From Oscillospiraceae bacterium (GTDB lineage: Bacteria; Bacillota; Clostridia; Oscillospirales; Acutalibacteraceae): 64,000 bases of DNA. Made by a program: the position numbers and the translations under genes. The stretch is taken from the NCBI GenBank assembly GCA_029012445.1, contig JAQXMC010000033.1:124001-188000 (forward strand), read 5' to 3'. Below the pieces are notes generated by a model, which saw only the letters and a program-made list of their open reading frames with translations, was not told the origin of the DNA and made no database searches. Shown here in pieces: positions 25,390 to 36,278 of the stretch; within the stretch, counting starts at the first letter, position 1; each line of letters begins with the position of its first letter.

Positions 25390-25427
25390 AGCATAGCGCG
25401 CTCCTTTAAATAAAATTGATAAAAAGT

Positions 25428-25479
25428 TTAACAATGTTAACTTTATGTTAATTATAAGTACAATTGCATAATATGTCAA
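25428..25479 (-). promoter_or_regulatory. Promoter of hydrolase 1 with downstream inverted repeat
   Basis: Minus strand TTGACA (25479-25474), 17-base spacer, TATAAT (25456-25451). The inverted repeat TTAACA-A-TGTTAA (25428-25440) lies in the early transcribed region; a related repeat lies at the same place in the paralog at 36358. Confidence 0.75.
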
Positions 25480-25685
25480 TAGTTATCAATAAATACTTTT
25501 TCAAAAAACATTTTTTGTTTATTTTGACAACAGTATTTCGCTAATATAAAATGAGTTTTCTGAAAGGTTATTGAGACGTCAGAGTTCTTTGCTCTCAGGA
25601 TACACAGTTTTATCCTTGTTGAAACGAACGCCGCCGATGATACATAAAGTCGGTTATCTTCATCAACTGATTTTTGTTAAAACAA

Positions 25686-25709
25686 ACCGTGCGGCGTTTG
25701 CCGCACGGT
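25686..25709 (-). terminator. Terminator of the giant secreted protein gene
   Basis: A 10-bp perfect stem ACCGTGCGGC/GCCGCACGGT, followed on the minus strand by TTGTTTT, 35 bases after the stop. Confidence 0.85.
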
Positions 25710-25743
25710 TCGTTTATTGTGTTTTGATTATCAAGCAATAAGA

Positions 25744-28700
25744 TTATTTGAAAAGGTTTGAAATCATTTCAAAGATCTTCTTGATCCATTCGATGATCTT
25801 CCGGAAGAATCTGAGAAGACCGTTGGGAGCTATTCCGTCACCGTTTATAATATCTCCGCCTGTTATTTCATCGAGGAATGAGCCGATAAATGTGCCGAGT
25901 CCCTCGACCTTTGTACCGTCAAGCTTCTTCAAGACATTCTGCCATGTTTTATCAACATTCTTCTTGACGTTTACTGATTCTTCTGCGCCGATATCAAGAC
26001 CGAAGAATACATAATATGTTGAGGCAAGAGCCTTATCCATACCGAGACTGGTTGTGACAGTGTAGTCGGCAAGCATATAAAGGAAGCCTTTGATATATTT
26101 TTCCGCATCAGCGCACATGCCCAAGTTATCCTTGAGAATACCGACAATCTTATCCATATTCTCTTCCGTCATGATGAAGCTGATAACAAGTCTCATAATG
26201 ATGGTTACCATGTCAGCCTTTGCCGATTCTGACTGATAAACCATCGTGTAGGCTGTTTCGCCGTTCTTTGAGGTGAATGACACAAGCTTACCGAGTGTGA
26301 GTTCCTTTATAGCCTCGCCTCTGAGCGGTGTGAGATCATAACCGGTGCTGTCTGATATTGCCTTGAGAAGGTAATCATAAAGTGAGCTGAAGGTCAATTC
26401 ATCAAGTCTGAGATCAATAAGCTCATAAAGGTCGACCTTAACAAGAGGCTCTATGGCGTCAAGAATAGTATAGACCGAATGAAGTGCATTCTTAAAGCAG
26501 GTATCAAGACCGTTTGAATTGACGAAATAGATGATTGCGGGCAGAATCTCGAGAATCTTGTCAGCAGGCGCTGTCATGATATCGTCAACTCTGTCAAGAA
26601 GAGGATTAAGAATATTCTTAATCATTGCGTCGCCGCTTGCCTGAGCCGCTGTGCAATATTCGTCAGGTGTCATGATATTGTCGCAGCCGAGAGCCTCAAG
26701 AATGGGAATGACACCGTATGCATAGCCCTCTGCGCCGAGGAGAGTTACAATATCCTTGCCGCTTTCATCAACAAAGAAGCTGAAGTTTTCGTCGCAAAGC
26801 GCCCACTTGAGAACGGGATAAAGCGGTGAAAGAATATCGCATACCGTCTGTGTGAACATAGCTCTGTCATTTTCAAATTCAGGCACTGTGAAGTTATCCC
26901 ATGCGTGAAGATCAACGCCGAGCGACTTGTTAATAAGAGCCTTGATGTGTTCACTGCCCTTGACTGTGTCAAGCTTTGAAACTGCCGACTTCACTGCGTC
27001 AAGTATCTTCTGAGCTGTCGCGGTGTTATAGAGCGAGCCTTCAAGAGCCGCATTTAGAAGCTCTTTGAGGTTATCAACCGATACATCGTTTATCTCAATT
27101 CCGAGAAGATAAATGATGTTGTCAATGAACTCGTCAATATTGTCAGCGATATACTGCGCCATCTCCTGAGTATAAAGCGGACCGTAGCTGTATTCTTCAT
27201 AAATCTCCGATGTATTGAAAGCTGAGAATACCTTATCCGTGTCCGCATACTCCGTGAAGAGCCATGACGGTTTCTGCATCGGCGCTTCTCTGAGATTGAG
27301 AACATTGTTTATAACTGTATAGGCTTTGTCGCCGAGCAGTTCTCTGAGTGCGGCTTCATTTTCGCTGTAATTCATTACCTTGAGAAGAAGTGAAGCGACT
27401 ATTGTTATCATGTCGTGTCTTTCTTCTGATGAATTATAAGTCATTCTGTATGCCTTGTCACCGTTTGCCGATGTGAAGGAAACAGTATCGCCGAAGTTGA
27501 AAGTTTTTACATATTCGCCTATCGGTGAAGCAAGGTCAATGCCTGTCGCATCCTTAATAAGAGCGAATACAGCGTCAAATGAAATATCGTCAAGATTGAA
27601 GCCGAGAACTTTGTTTATATCGGGTGTGCCGCCTGTTGCCGTAACCGCCGCATTATAAAGCGCAACGAGCGGTGCAACAAGGTTATTGACCGAGGCTGTG
27701 ACGCCGTCAGCGTTAATGAAGTAAATAATATTCGGAAGAACATCAAGAACTTCTTCAGCCGGATCAGCTATTATTTCATCAATTCTGTCACAGATAACCG
27801 ATAAGATAGCTTTCTTGCATGAAGCAATATTATCATAATCAGCCTTTGTGACCTGACAGCCAAGTGCCTCGAGAACAGGGATAAGACCTGTCTTATAGCC
27901 TTCGCCGCCTTTGACGATTATCATGTCGTCGCCCTTTTCAGAGCCTTCGACTGCGCCGGTGTGAACAAAGAACTCATAACTGTCGCCGACAAGGATATAG
28001 GCAAGAAGTCTGTCAAGAGGTTCGATTACCTTTGAAACTGCGCTGATGAAGGTTGCCTTGTCGCTTACGCCGTAAACCGTACCGTCTTCATAGGCGAGAA
28101 TTGCGTCAACATCAACTCCGAGAGCCTTATAGACTGCATTTGCCGCGCTTTCGCTGAGTGACGATGAAAGCTGTTCGTCAAGTGAAGCGACAAGCTTCCT
28201 GAGAGCCATAGCAAGCTTATTGACCGTCTCGTCTGAATAAAGATTGAGTTTATCTTCAAGCAGAGCTGAAAGTGAGCTGTACTTTTCGTCAACGGCATTT
28301 GCTATTGTGTTGGAAATATCAACGATGTTGCCGTCAACATATATTGCCGTTTCCTCAGTCCAGTTATTCGGGTAGCCGAGGAATGATTCCGATTTGGCGA
28401 GAACCTTATTGTATTCCCAGTTGATTTCGTGTTTCTGAGCTTCTGCGCCCTTTGTGAGAATTTCTGCAAAAGCGGAAACAACATCCGTGCCGAGCATATT
28501 GTCAAGAGTCTCACGGTTTTCGCCGTAAAGAACAGTCTCAACAAGTGCGCTGAGGATACAGGTGATAAGCTCGCTTCTGTCTGAATCTGTGTAGGTGGCT
28601 CTGTATGCGGTATCGCCGTTTGCCGAGACAAAGGCTTCGATAGAACCTATGCGGTTGACCTTAACAAATTCAACAACTGTATCGGGAATTTCAAGGCCCG

Positions 28701-31700
28701 ATATATCTTCAGCAATATTGACCAAGGCGTCAATTGAAAGGTCGTCGGTGTATTTCGTAATTTCACTGAGGTCAATATCAATTCCGTCAATGCCGTTGAG
28801 CGTGTCAACCATTGTCAGAACGGCCGCAAGAACATTGTTTGCGCAAGCTGTGAGACCGCCTGCATTGACAAAATAGAATACCTCGGGCAGAATTGCAAGA
28901 GCTTCTGAAATGATATCGTCACTGTGTAAAATACCGTCAATTCTTTCAAGTATTGCGTCAAGCGAATCTCTGAGAAGCTTAACGGCGCGCAACTTGCCTG
29001 TGTATGCGTCGGCATCGGGAGCTTCAATACCGAGAGCCTCAAGAAGAGGAACAATACCCTCGTTGTAGCCCTTTGCTCCTGAAATTGTGACAATGTCTTC
29101 GCCTGAGTTTTCGGCTGAGGTGAAGTATTCGTAGTTTTTGCCCATGAGCATAAACTCAAAGACAGTTTCAAAGCCTGTGAGAACACCGTTTTCACCGAGA
29201 AGAGCATTTATGAAGGAGTCTCTGTCGGTTACGCCGTAAACCGTATTCTCTTCATAATCAAGAATCGGTGTGAAGTCAACGCCGAGAACCTGACCTATAA
29301 GTTTTATGAGAACGGGGTCAACTGCGCTGAGCGCATTTGAAATAACCGAAACGAGTGAATTGACTGTCTCATCGTTATAGAAGTTGATTTTTTCAAGGAG
29401 TTTGTCAAGGTCGTCCTTGCCGAACTTGTTGAGAAGATCGTTGACTATGCTTTCAAGATTTTCGTCAACATATTTTGCCGTTTCCTTCGTCCAGTCATTA
29501 TACTTTTCAAGATAGACAATACCGTCAGTGTATGTAATATCGCCCTGTGTGATTTCGCCGTCGTTTTCAACGAAATAGTTCCAGTCGATATCCTTATATT
29601 CAACTGTGGCTCCGTCAAGCGCCTTGACAGCATCCTGAATAAGAGTGCCTGTGCCGAGAAGTGTGTCTATTGCCTGAGCGTTTGCACCGTTGTTCTTTAT
29701 AATGTCAAGAGCAAGGCTGACAATGATTGTAATCATGTCTTTTCTGTCGCCGTTTTCCGAATAATTCATTCTGAAAGCGGGCTTGCCGTTGACAGAAGTG
29801 AAATATTCAACATCGCCGATGAAGAAGCTTTCTATGATTGCTCTTTCTGCTGTGCTGAAGCTGAGGCCTGTTGCGTTTTCAATAAGTCTGAGGATATTTT
29901 CCGTTGTCAGTTCATTGAGATCAACGCCGTTTGACTGACCGAGAATGTCAGCCGAAGCGTCGCCGTTTATTTTAGCGACAAGCGCATTGATGGGTGCGAC
30001 AAGGTTGTTGAGACACGCCTTGACGCCGTCTGCATTGATGAAATAAATTACATTCGGAAGAATATTCAGAATCTCATTTATCGGGTCAGCCGTGATCTCG
30101 TCAACTCTTGTGAGAAGAGAGTCAAGGAAGCTGTTGATCGCCTTTTCAACATCATATGTTCCGTCTGCGCCGACAAACTCGTTTTTGCTTTCGACTTCAC
30201 AGCCGAGAGCCTCAAGAATGGGCACGAGAGCGTAGTTATAGCTGTCACTGCCCTTGATAGTGAGAAGGTCGTTATATACGAAGTTGCCCTGCTCGTCTTT
30301 CACAGTGCCTGTGCCGAAGCTGTAGTCTTCACCGAGGAAGAGCCAGCCTAAAAGTCTGAGCGCAGGAGCCACCGCTTCTTTAAAGGCTGCGACAAAGCTT
30401 TCTCTGTCTGTGACGCCCCAATCCTTTGTGCAGGAAACGCGCGTCACTCTGCCGCTTTCGTTATATTCAAATTCACAGTAGTCAAACCACGATGTGACAT
30501 TTGTGTCGAGAACGACATCAACAAGGCTGCGAAGCTCTGAATCAAGATTGACGAAAAGCTTTGCAATAACAGAGACAAGAGCGTTGATAACCTTGTTTGT
30601 ATAGACCTTGTCATTAACAAGCGCCGTGAGGAGAACCGAAATATAGTTTTCATCCTCGCCCGCCGTTTTAAGCGCAGCCTTAACTATTTCGTCAAGGTTT
30701 TCGTCTATATATTTTGCTGTTTCTTCTGTCCAGTCATTTGAGTAGCTGAGATAATCAAGAATCTCTTTTGTCTGTCCGGGGAAACCGATACTCTCAAAAT
30801 CAGAAAGGTCAATCTCATCGACATACATATAAGTCCAGTTGATATCTTCAAGCTCGGTTATCTCTTCGCTGAAAATTGAGAGAATTTTATTATAGGTTGA
30901 TCTGATATTGTCGTTGCCCGTCATCTCCTCAATAAATGTGAGGAGAATATCGGCGTTTGTTTCACCCGAAGCTGTCACAAACTGTAAAGCCTCGATAACA
31001 GATGAAAGAACTATCGTGAGTGCGTCTGCTTCTGAAACAGAGGTCTTATAGGCTGTTTTGCCCGAAGCAGAGGTGTATGAATATCTGCCTGCACAGATTG
31101 CGGGGAGACCGTAGGTCATAAGCTGGCTGTTTTCAATATCTGTGCCGATATAAGTGTCAACAAGCTTAATTATGTCTGTGAGTCTGAGGTTATTGACATC
31201 AATATCATAGACCTTGTCGCCCTCTTCAATGTCAACCTTTGCGTTGCCGAAAATCATATCCGTGATAACACTGCTGTCTGTATCCTTGCCGTTGAGAAGC
31301 ATTGTGAGAAGATATGAAAGAATGCTGTTGATATCAACATCAATAATGGGTCTGACATCATCAATTACGATAAGAAGCGGCATCAGAAGATTATGAATCA
31401 CCGCCGCAAGGCCGTTGCTTTCAATGAAATAGATAGCGTTCGGAATGATTGAAATTATCTTCTTGACTGTGTTATCCGTGAGAATGTAGTCGATCCAGTC
31501 TGAGAGCTGAGCGCAGAGAGCGTTGAATGCTTCAACTGCACCGTGCTGCTCGGCGTATGCCGCATACTCCGAAGCGCTCATGGCGTCAATGCCGAGTGCC
31601 TCAAAGAGAACAGCTATTGAGTTTTCATAGGTGTTATAGCCCTTAACAGTGATAAGTCCTTCAAAGACTGAGAGATCTTCACCCGTAAGAATAATCTTGA

Positions 31701-34700
31701 CTATCGGGGAAAGCTCCTCGCATACCGCGCAGAAAATATCAAGGAACATTTCTCTGTCGCCGTCTGTGAGCGCTGCGCCACCCTTTGACCATGTGATAGT
31801 CTTTTCACTGTCAGCCACTGACACTGCGCCTGTGACGCCGGTGTTGTTGACATATCCTGCGTCTGTGGGAAGAACGGGCGTTATTCCCTTATTTTCAAGC
31901 ACCTCGGGGAAGAGGTAACCGAATGCGTTCAGCCATGCGTGAAGGTCAAGACCGACCTCCCTCTTGACAAGGTCGAGCACCTTTTCATCGTCAACGCCTG
32001 CGCCGAGCGAAACAAGTCCCTTTACAAGCCCCGTAATGCTTTCGTTATTGAACACCTTTGAAATTGTGTTCTGAAGAGACTGATTGAGTGTGAGCCCGTC
32101 AGAACCAAGCGAGGTCATAAGCGTTTCAAGAACCTCGTCAACATTGTTGACAAAATATTCAGCCTTTTCCTTTGTCCAGCTATTTGAATATTTGAGATAA
32201 GCTATATCAGCCGCCTCAAGGCCCTCGATTGAATCATAGGTATATGCTGATTCATACCAGTCATAATCCATGAAGTCATATGTCTGAGGTACAATCATTT
32301 CAACAAGAGCGGCGAGCGTTGCGTCTGCATCTTTTGAAATATTGTTGACAACAGCCATTATTTCATCAGCCGGTGTATCGCCTGAAAGAGCATAGAGAAG
32401 CTCATGAACAAAGGTGTCGTCACCGAGCGCTCTGACGAGCCAGTTAAGAATAACATAGAATTCATCAGCCTTATCGGCGGTGAAGTTTATTCTTGCGCCT
32501 ACGGAAGAAGCCCTTCTTGTTGAGGCGTTCTTATTGAGTGAAGCCGACTGAATAATCCGGCCGCCGTTTATAACGGGAAGAGTAAGATTTGCGTCGGGCA
32601 GGAACGACTTGACAAGATAACCGATAAGAGCGTTCACATCTGTGAGAGCTATCGGTTTGTCATTATCATCCTTGATAAGCGTGTTGAGATTGACAAGCTC
32701 ACCGAGATTTATGGGATACTGATCTTCAAGAACAGATATCTCAATTCCGAAAATCTCACCCTTTGCGTTGTAGTGAATTGCAGTTTTGATATAGTTGATA
32801 AGCGTTGACAGCCTGTCAAAGCTTAAGCCGTAGAGAACATTCGGGAGAATGTTGAGAATTGTCGTAATAGGCTTATCGGAGAGAGTTTCGGTGACAAAAT
32901 CAGAAATCGGGTCAATGATTGAATTTATTATTGCCGTGACCGAGGTAAGATCATTCTTTGCCTGCGCCTGAGTTTTCGGTGTAATACCGATAGCCTCAAA
33001 TATGGGCGCAATAAGAATTGAATAGCCCGCCACAGGGTCAACATCAATATATATATTACCGTCAAGCGAGACTGTGCCTAACCATCCAAGACTCTTTGAA
33101 GCCTTAGCAACACTGTCAGCCGAATCTGAATAGCTGTATTCGGCAAGGAGTGCTCTGAGGATAGGCGAAACGGCTTCAAGGCCCTGTGAAAGTGCGCTCT
33201 TGAACTTATTGGCCTTGGCTGTGTAATAGGCCTTCATTGACGAATAATTCGACGGATCTATTGTGTCAATGCCCCATGTGAGATTGATATCTCCGTCGGA
33301 ATTCTGAAGCTGTGACCACTTTGTCGCACCCGCCAGAGCGTTCTTAGCCGCTGAGAAAGTGCTGCCCATTTTTTTAGCGACCTGATTCGGGTAACAGCCT
33401 AAACCGAGCTCGTCAATAACCTGAGTGAGCGGCTTGGGATATGAAAGCTTGATTACTCCGACAACGCTGCCCACATCATATTCCGAAGGCAGACTCTCCC
33501 AGACATCTTCAAATGTCTCGCAAAGCTTCGGATAAAGAATACCCATGAGCATATTGACTGTTTCGTCTGTGAAGAGCTCATCGGCGAGTTTTCTCATAAG
33601 GAACTCGTCAAGAGGCTCGTCAAACGAACTGAGAAGATAAGCGACCTCATTGCTTGTGAGGAACTTATCAAGCTTTGAAATAACTGTGTTGACAGCTTTT
33701 TCTGTTACATTGTAGTTATCGGCCTCACCGTCTCTGGCAATATCGGTCGCATAGCCGACATTTTCACCGTTCACGGTCTGCGAGCCGGCGTATCTTGTTG
33801 TAAAGACGCCGCTTGAATTGTGGTTGTGCTTCTGAGAGAAGTTCGCAAGACCGCCTGAGGCAATAAAGTTATTATAGTTTGTGAGAAGAGTGTTTATCTT
33901 GTTGTAGGTAGCTTTATGGCCTGCGTCAACCCAGCCCTTGCCGTTGGCGTAATTATAAAGATCCTGATCGAACTGACCGACAGCGCCCTTGATTCCCATA
34001 AAGTTATCAAGAGTTACTGTTGTCGACGAACCGGCATACGCGACAATTTCGTCAAGCTGAGCGTTATTTCTGGCAATAATACTTGTTTTGAGAGTTTCAA
34101 GATATATATCGACCGCTTCCTGAAGAAGCATATCTTCACCTGCGTAATTCATTGTGAAGACTGCGTCAACAATATCCTGACCAACCTTTGTCTTATAAGA
34201 ATTGTATGTAGATCTGACTGTGTTGTTCTTCGCCGAGTCATTGGTATATCTCTTTGTGATTTCGTCATTCGTCCAGACCGTGATATCGGCGAAGAGATAA
34301 GGAATGAAGTATTCATAGAAGGCTTCATATTCAACTTCTGCGTTTCTTGTGTCAACCTTTTTCTGAATTTCAGCCTTGAAGTCAGACACATAGGCTGTGC
34401 CCTCGGTGAAAATCTCTGCAACCTGCTCGGGGTAGGCAGAGTAGGAATTAAGAGTGTTGATATAGCCCTTGAACTTATCATTAAGCGCCGCAAGCTCAAG
34501 GTCAGTGATATCGTCATTGTTGAGAGGGTCGCTGACTTTATCGGCATAATTCTGAATATCAGAATCTATTGACGCCTTGAGCGCACGAAGATTATAGAGA
34601 TTAATATCTTTTCTGAGCTGTTCAACATATGCCACACAGCTCTCAAGTGAGAAAGAAGCGTATTTGCTGTCGAGCGTAACGACGAAATCAAAAACCGACT

Positions 34701-35832
34701 GATCATAGTCCTTGATTGAGTCGTAGGTGTCAAGAACAAGTTTGGCAAGGCTGTTCATCTCATTGATATCGTTTTTATCGTATTCCTTGCCGACATTTGC
34801 AACAAGAATGTCAATGCTCGGCATTGCGTGAACAACCTCTTTGGCAAAGACAAGTCTTTCACGGTATTCGCTGACTGTGTCTGCATAATCGGGGAAAAAG
34901 TGCTTGACAACATCTGCCGAATATGTGTTGACCATTGAATTGACAGTTGATGAAGCGCTGTCAACAGCGGCAATTTCATTAACAAGATCAACTTCGGTTT
35001 TTTTGATGAGATCCTTAACCTGAAGAGCCGCAATATTTTTAAGATAAGTCTCTAAGTTAGCAAAATCTGTTTTTGCGGTAGTGTTTTTGGCAGTGGTTGA
35101 AGCCGAAGCTGAGCTTATATAATTCCACTTTTCACTCTTCCAGCTGATTGTCCATTTCTTATATTTAGAGCTTGCGCCGGTCTTCCAACAATTTGTGGCG
35201 TTTGTGTGAACATATTTGAAAACTCTTGTAGTATTAATTGTTGCAGGGATTGAGCTGACAGAAGAAAAAGTAAGAAGATACTTCTGAATATTAAGACTGA
35301 CGGTTATAGTTTTTGTCACGCTGTTTGTAACATTCGTGCTGTAACTGACCTTGCTTGTGTCTAAAGAAGGCTCACTCCAGCTGTAGCCGGCATTATAGCT
35401 GCCTGTCTTTGACTGTCTGTTTGAATAGCCGTAAACAGTAGTACCGGTGGGATTGATAAGCTTTGTGACTGCGGCTGAGTTTGCGCCCGTTGCCGAAGCA
35501 ACTTGTTTGGCGAGCGTGTCGCTTGAGTTATAAGCGCCGGTGTTGCCTGTTCCTCCGTTTTTCCTGACGGTGTTCACCGCATAGTCATAAACGGCCTCCG
35601 CCGCTTTCATGACCGTGCTGTCGTCACCGGTGTAGGTGTATGCGTTTGAACCAGGGTTCTTGGCGTTAATAGCTGACGCTGCCGCATTGACTGTGCTCTT
35701 GACAGTCGCCGCGTTTGTTGCGGCAGAAGCGATAACGCTAAGGCCTGTTGTCATAGTGCCGACAACCATTAAGATTGAGAGCAATACGCTGAGCAGCTTT
35801 TTGGGAATATGCTTTGATTTGACATTTTCCAT
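25744..35832 (-). CDS. Giant secreted repeat protein (3362 residues)
   Basis: I do not recognise a known family for most of this protein. Residues 1-38 are a signal peptide ending in SVIASAAT. About 40-260 is Ser/Thr/Asn rich and beta-like; about 260-680 is helical. From about 690 to 3330 six long modules of roughly 385-465 residues follow. Each has the same ordered signatures: W(T/S)xExAxYxxxNxDEx, a helix ending at xxGxDxxxW or similar, GYxxGxxPxLEALG, and xxxILPNxIYFxNxxGL. The modules are diverged, so this is old duplication. The C-terminus is a basic aromatic helix (FFRKIIEWIKKIFEMISNLF) like those of its neighbours. No sortase motif or repeats typical of S-layer anchors are seen. It is flanked by two paralogous secreted hydrolases, which suggests a shared extracellular task. 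Confidence 0.8.
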   Translation of the reverse strand: MENVKSKHIPKKLLSVLLSILMVVGTMTTGLSVIASAATNAATVKSTVNAAASAINAKNPGSNAYTYTGDDSTVMKAAEAVYDYAVNTVRKNGGTGNTGAYNSSDTLAKQVASATGANSAAVTKLINPTGTTVYGYSNRQSKTGSYNAGYSWSEPSLDTSKVSYSTNVTNSVTKTITVSLNIQKYLLTFSSVSSIPATINTTRVFKYVHTNATNCWKTGASSKYKKWTISWKSEKWNYISSASASTTAKNTTAKTDFANLETYLKNIAALQVKDLIKKTEVDLVNEIAAVDSASSTVNSMVNTYSADVVKHFFPDYADTVSEYRERLVFAKEVVHAMPSIDILVANVGKEYDKNDINEMNSLAKLVLDTYDSIKDYDQSVFDFVVTLDSKYASFSLESCVAYVEQLRKDINLYNLRALKASIDSDIQNYADKVSDPLNNDDITDLELAALNDKFKGYINTLNSYSAYPEQVAEIFTEGTAYVSDFKAEIQKKVDTRNAEVEYEAFYEYFIPYLFADITVWTNDEITKRYTNDSAKNNTVRSTYNSYKTKVGQDIVDAVFTMNYAGEDMLLQEAVDIYLETLKTSIIARNNAQLDEIVAYAGSSTTVTLDNFMGIKGAVGQFDQDLYNYANGKGWVDAGHKATYNKINTLLTNYNNFIASGGLANFSQKHNHNSSGVFTTRYAGSQTVNGENVGYATDIARDGEADNYNVTEKAVNTVISKLDKFLTSNEVAYLLSSFDEPLDEFLMRKLADELFTDETVNMLMGILYPKLCETFEDVWESLPSEYDVGSVVGVIKLSYPKPLTQVIDELGLGCYPNQVAKKMGSTFSAAKNALAGATKWSQLQNSDGDINLTWGIDTIDPSNYSSMKAYYTAKANKFKSALSQGLEAVSPILRALLAEYSYSDSADSVAKASKSLGWLGTVSLDGNIYIDVDPVAGYSILIAPIFEAIGITPKTQAQAKNDLTSVTAIINSIIDPISDFVTETLSDKPITTILNILPNVLYGLSFDRLSTLINYIKTAIHYNAKGEIFGIEISVLEDQYPINLGELVNLNTLIKDDNDKPIALTDVNALIGYLVKSFLPDANLTLPVINGGRIIQSASLNKNASTRRASSVGARINFTADKADEFYVILNWLVRALGDDTFVHELLYALSGDTPADEIMAVVNNISKDADATLAALVEMIVPQTYDFMDYDWYESAYTYDSIEGLEAADIAYLKYSNSWTKEKAEYFVNNVDEVLETLMTSLGSDGLTLNQSLQNTISKVFNNESITGLVKGLVSLGAGVDDEKVLDLVKREVGLDLHAWLNAFGYLFPEVLENKGITPVLPTDAGYVNNTGVTGAVSVADSEKTITWSKGGAALTDGDREMFLDIFCAVCEELSPIVKIILTGEDLSVFEGLITVKGYNTYENSIAVLFEALGIDAMSASEYAAYAEQHGAVEAFNALCAQLSDWIDYILTDNTVKKIISIIPNAIYFIESNGLAAVIHNLLMPLLIVIDDVRPIIDVDINSILSYLLTMLLNGKDTDSSVITDMIFGNAKVDIEEGDKVYDIDVNNLRLTDIIKLVDTYIGTDIENSQLMTYGLPAICAGRYSYTSASGKTAYKTSVSEADALTIVLSSVIEALQFVTASGETNADILLTFIEEMTGNDNIRSTYNKILSIFSEEITELEDINWTYMYVDEIDLSDFESIGFPGQTKEILDYLSYSNDWTEETAKYIDENLDEIVKAALKTAGEDENYISVLLTALVNDKVYTNKVINALVSVIAKLFVNLDSELRSLVDVVLDTNVTSWFDYCEFEYNESGRVTRVSCTKDWGVTDRESFVAAFKEAVAPALRLLGWLFLGEDYSFGTGTVKDEQGNFVYNDLLTIKGSDSYNYALVPILEALGCEVESKNEFVGADGTYDVEKAINSFLDSLLTRVDEITADPINEILNILPNVIYFINADGVKACLNNLVAPINALVAKINGDASADILGQSNGVDLNELTTENILRLIENATGLSFSTAERAIIESFFIGDVEYFTSVNGKPAFRMNYSENGDRKDMITIIVSLALDIIKNNGANAQAIDTLLGTGTLIQDAVKALDGATVEYKDIDWNYFVENDGEITQGDITYTDGIVYLEKYNDWTKETAKYVDENLESIVNDLLNKFGKDDLDKLLEKINFYNDETVNSLVSVISNALSAVDPVLIKLIGQVLGVDFTPILDYEENTVYGVTDRDSFINALLGENGVLTGFETVFEFMLMGKNYEYFTSAENSGEDIVTISGAKGYNEGIVPLLEALGIEAPDADAYTGKLRAVKLLRDSLDAILERIDGILHSDDIISEALAILPEVFYFVNAGGLTACANNVLAAVLTMVDTLNGIDGIDIDLSEITKYTDDLSIDALVNIAEDISGLEIPDTVVEFVKVNRIGSIEAFVSANGDTAYRATYTDSDRSELITCILSALVETVLYGENRETLDNMLGTDVVSAFAEILTKGAEAQKHEINWEYNKVLAKSESFLGYPNNWTEETAIYVDGNIVDISNTIANAVDEKYSSLSALLEDKLNLYSDETVNKLAMALRKLVASLDEQLSSSLSESAANAVYKALGVDVDAILAYEDGTVYGVSDKATFISAVSKVIEPLDRLLAYILVGDSYEFFVHTGAVEGSEKGDDMIIVKGGEGYKTGLIPVLEALGCQVTKADYDNIASCKKAILSVICDRIDEIIADPAEEVLDVLPNIIYFINADGVTASVNNLVAPLVALYNAAVTATGGTPDINKVLGFNLDDISFDAVFALIKDATGIDLASPIGEYVKTFNFGDTVSFTSANGDKAYRMTYNSSEERHDMITIVASLLLKVMNYSENEAALRELLGDKAYTVINNVLNLREAPMQKPSWLFTEYADTDKVFSAFNTSEIYEEYSYGPLYTQEMAQYIADNIDEFIDNIIYLLGIEINDVSVDNLKELLNAALEGSLYNTATAQKILDAVKSAVSKLDTVKGSEHIKALINKSLGVDLHAWDNFTVPEFENDRAMFTQTVCDILSPLYPVLKWALCDENFSFFVDESGKDIVTLLGAEGYAYGVIPILEALGCDNIMTPDEYCTAAQASGDAMIKNILNPLLDRVDDIMTAPADKILEILPAIIYFVNSNGLDTCFKNALHSVYTILDAIEPLVKVDLYELIDLRLDELTFSSLYDYLLKAISDSTGYDLTPLRGEAIKELTLGKLVSFTSKNGETAYTMVYQSESAKADMVTIIMRLVISFIMTEENMDKIVGILKDNLGMCADAEKYIKGFLYMLADYTVTTSLGMDKALASTYYVFFGLDIGAEESVNVKKNVDKTWQNVLKKLDGTKVEGLGTFIGSFLDEITGGDIINGDGIAPNGLLRFFRKIIEWIKKIFEMISNLFK
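26400..33000 (-). repeat. Six tandem protein modules in the giant gene
   Basis: The module signature (I/V)LPNxIYF or its variants is encoded around 32840, 31440, 30055, 28880, 27730 and 26535. The spacing is about 465, 462, 392, 383 and 398 codons. A second signature, LEALG, and a third, WTxETAxYxxxN, recur with the same phase. The later modules are shorter and more alike than the first two. Confidence 0.75.
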
Positions 35833-35925
35833 AAAACTTTCCTCTTTTCTTTCTCATATTATCAATTGTTTTTCCGGATTTGCCGAATTTGCGGCTATTG
35901 ATCCGAAATCAATCGCTTCACGCTG

Positions 35926-35954
35926 ATTTTATCATACTGCATTGAGCAAATCAA
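35926..35954 (-). promoter_or_regulatory. Promoter of the giant gene
   Basis: Minus strand TTGATT (35954-35949), 17-base spacer, TAAAAT (35931-35926), leaving a leader of about 90 bases. Confidence 0.6.
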
Positions 35955-36278
35955 CAAAAAAACAGCCTGAATATCACAAATTTATGAATAAATTGTAAAT
36001 CCTAATAAAGTTTAATAATGAGTTTTGTATTGTGCTTTTCACCAAAAAAACTTTGATTTTTTTGCTTGATTTGAACAAATTATACAAATTCTAAATCCGC
36101 ATAATATCCTGCATATTATTTGCCGTTTTAGAATTCGGAAAAATATGAACAGTTTTTTATCGCAGCGTTTAAGTTATACTTATTATTTAAAGCAGTTGCA
36201 GCCGGCAAAAAATAAGCGTCAGAAATCCATTATAAATTATCTACAAAAAATGCCGTATAAAATTATAAAAATTGCCGA
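35955..36278. other. AT-rich intergenic gap between divergent giant gene and hydrolase 2
   Basis: No gene and no strong hairpin. It is strongly AT-rich with several poly-A/T tracts, as expected of a long upstream regulatory region for two highly expressed secreted proteins, but no specific site can be named. Confidence 0.4.

Noticed and set aside
33916..34572. 218-residue frame on the plus strand inside the giant gene
   Set aside because: Shadow frame opposite a strongly coding region with signal peptide, repeats and ribosome site on the other strand.
25744..35832. CRISPR or DNA-level tandem repeats in the giant gene
   Set aside because: Repeats are protein-level and diverged; no short regularly spaced identical DNA units are present in the window.
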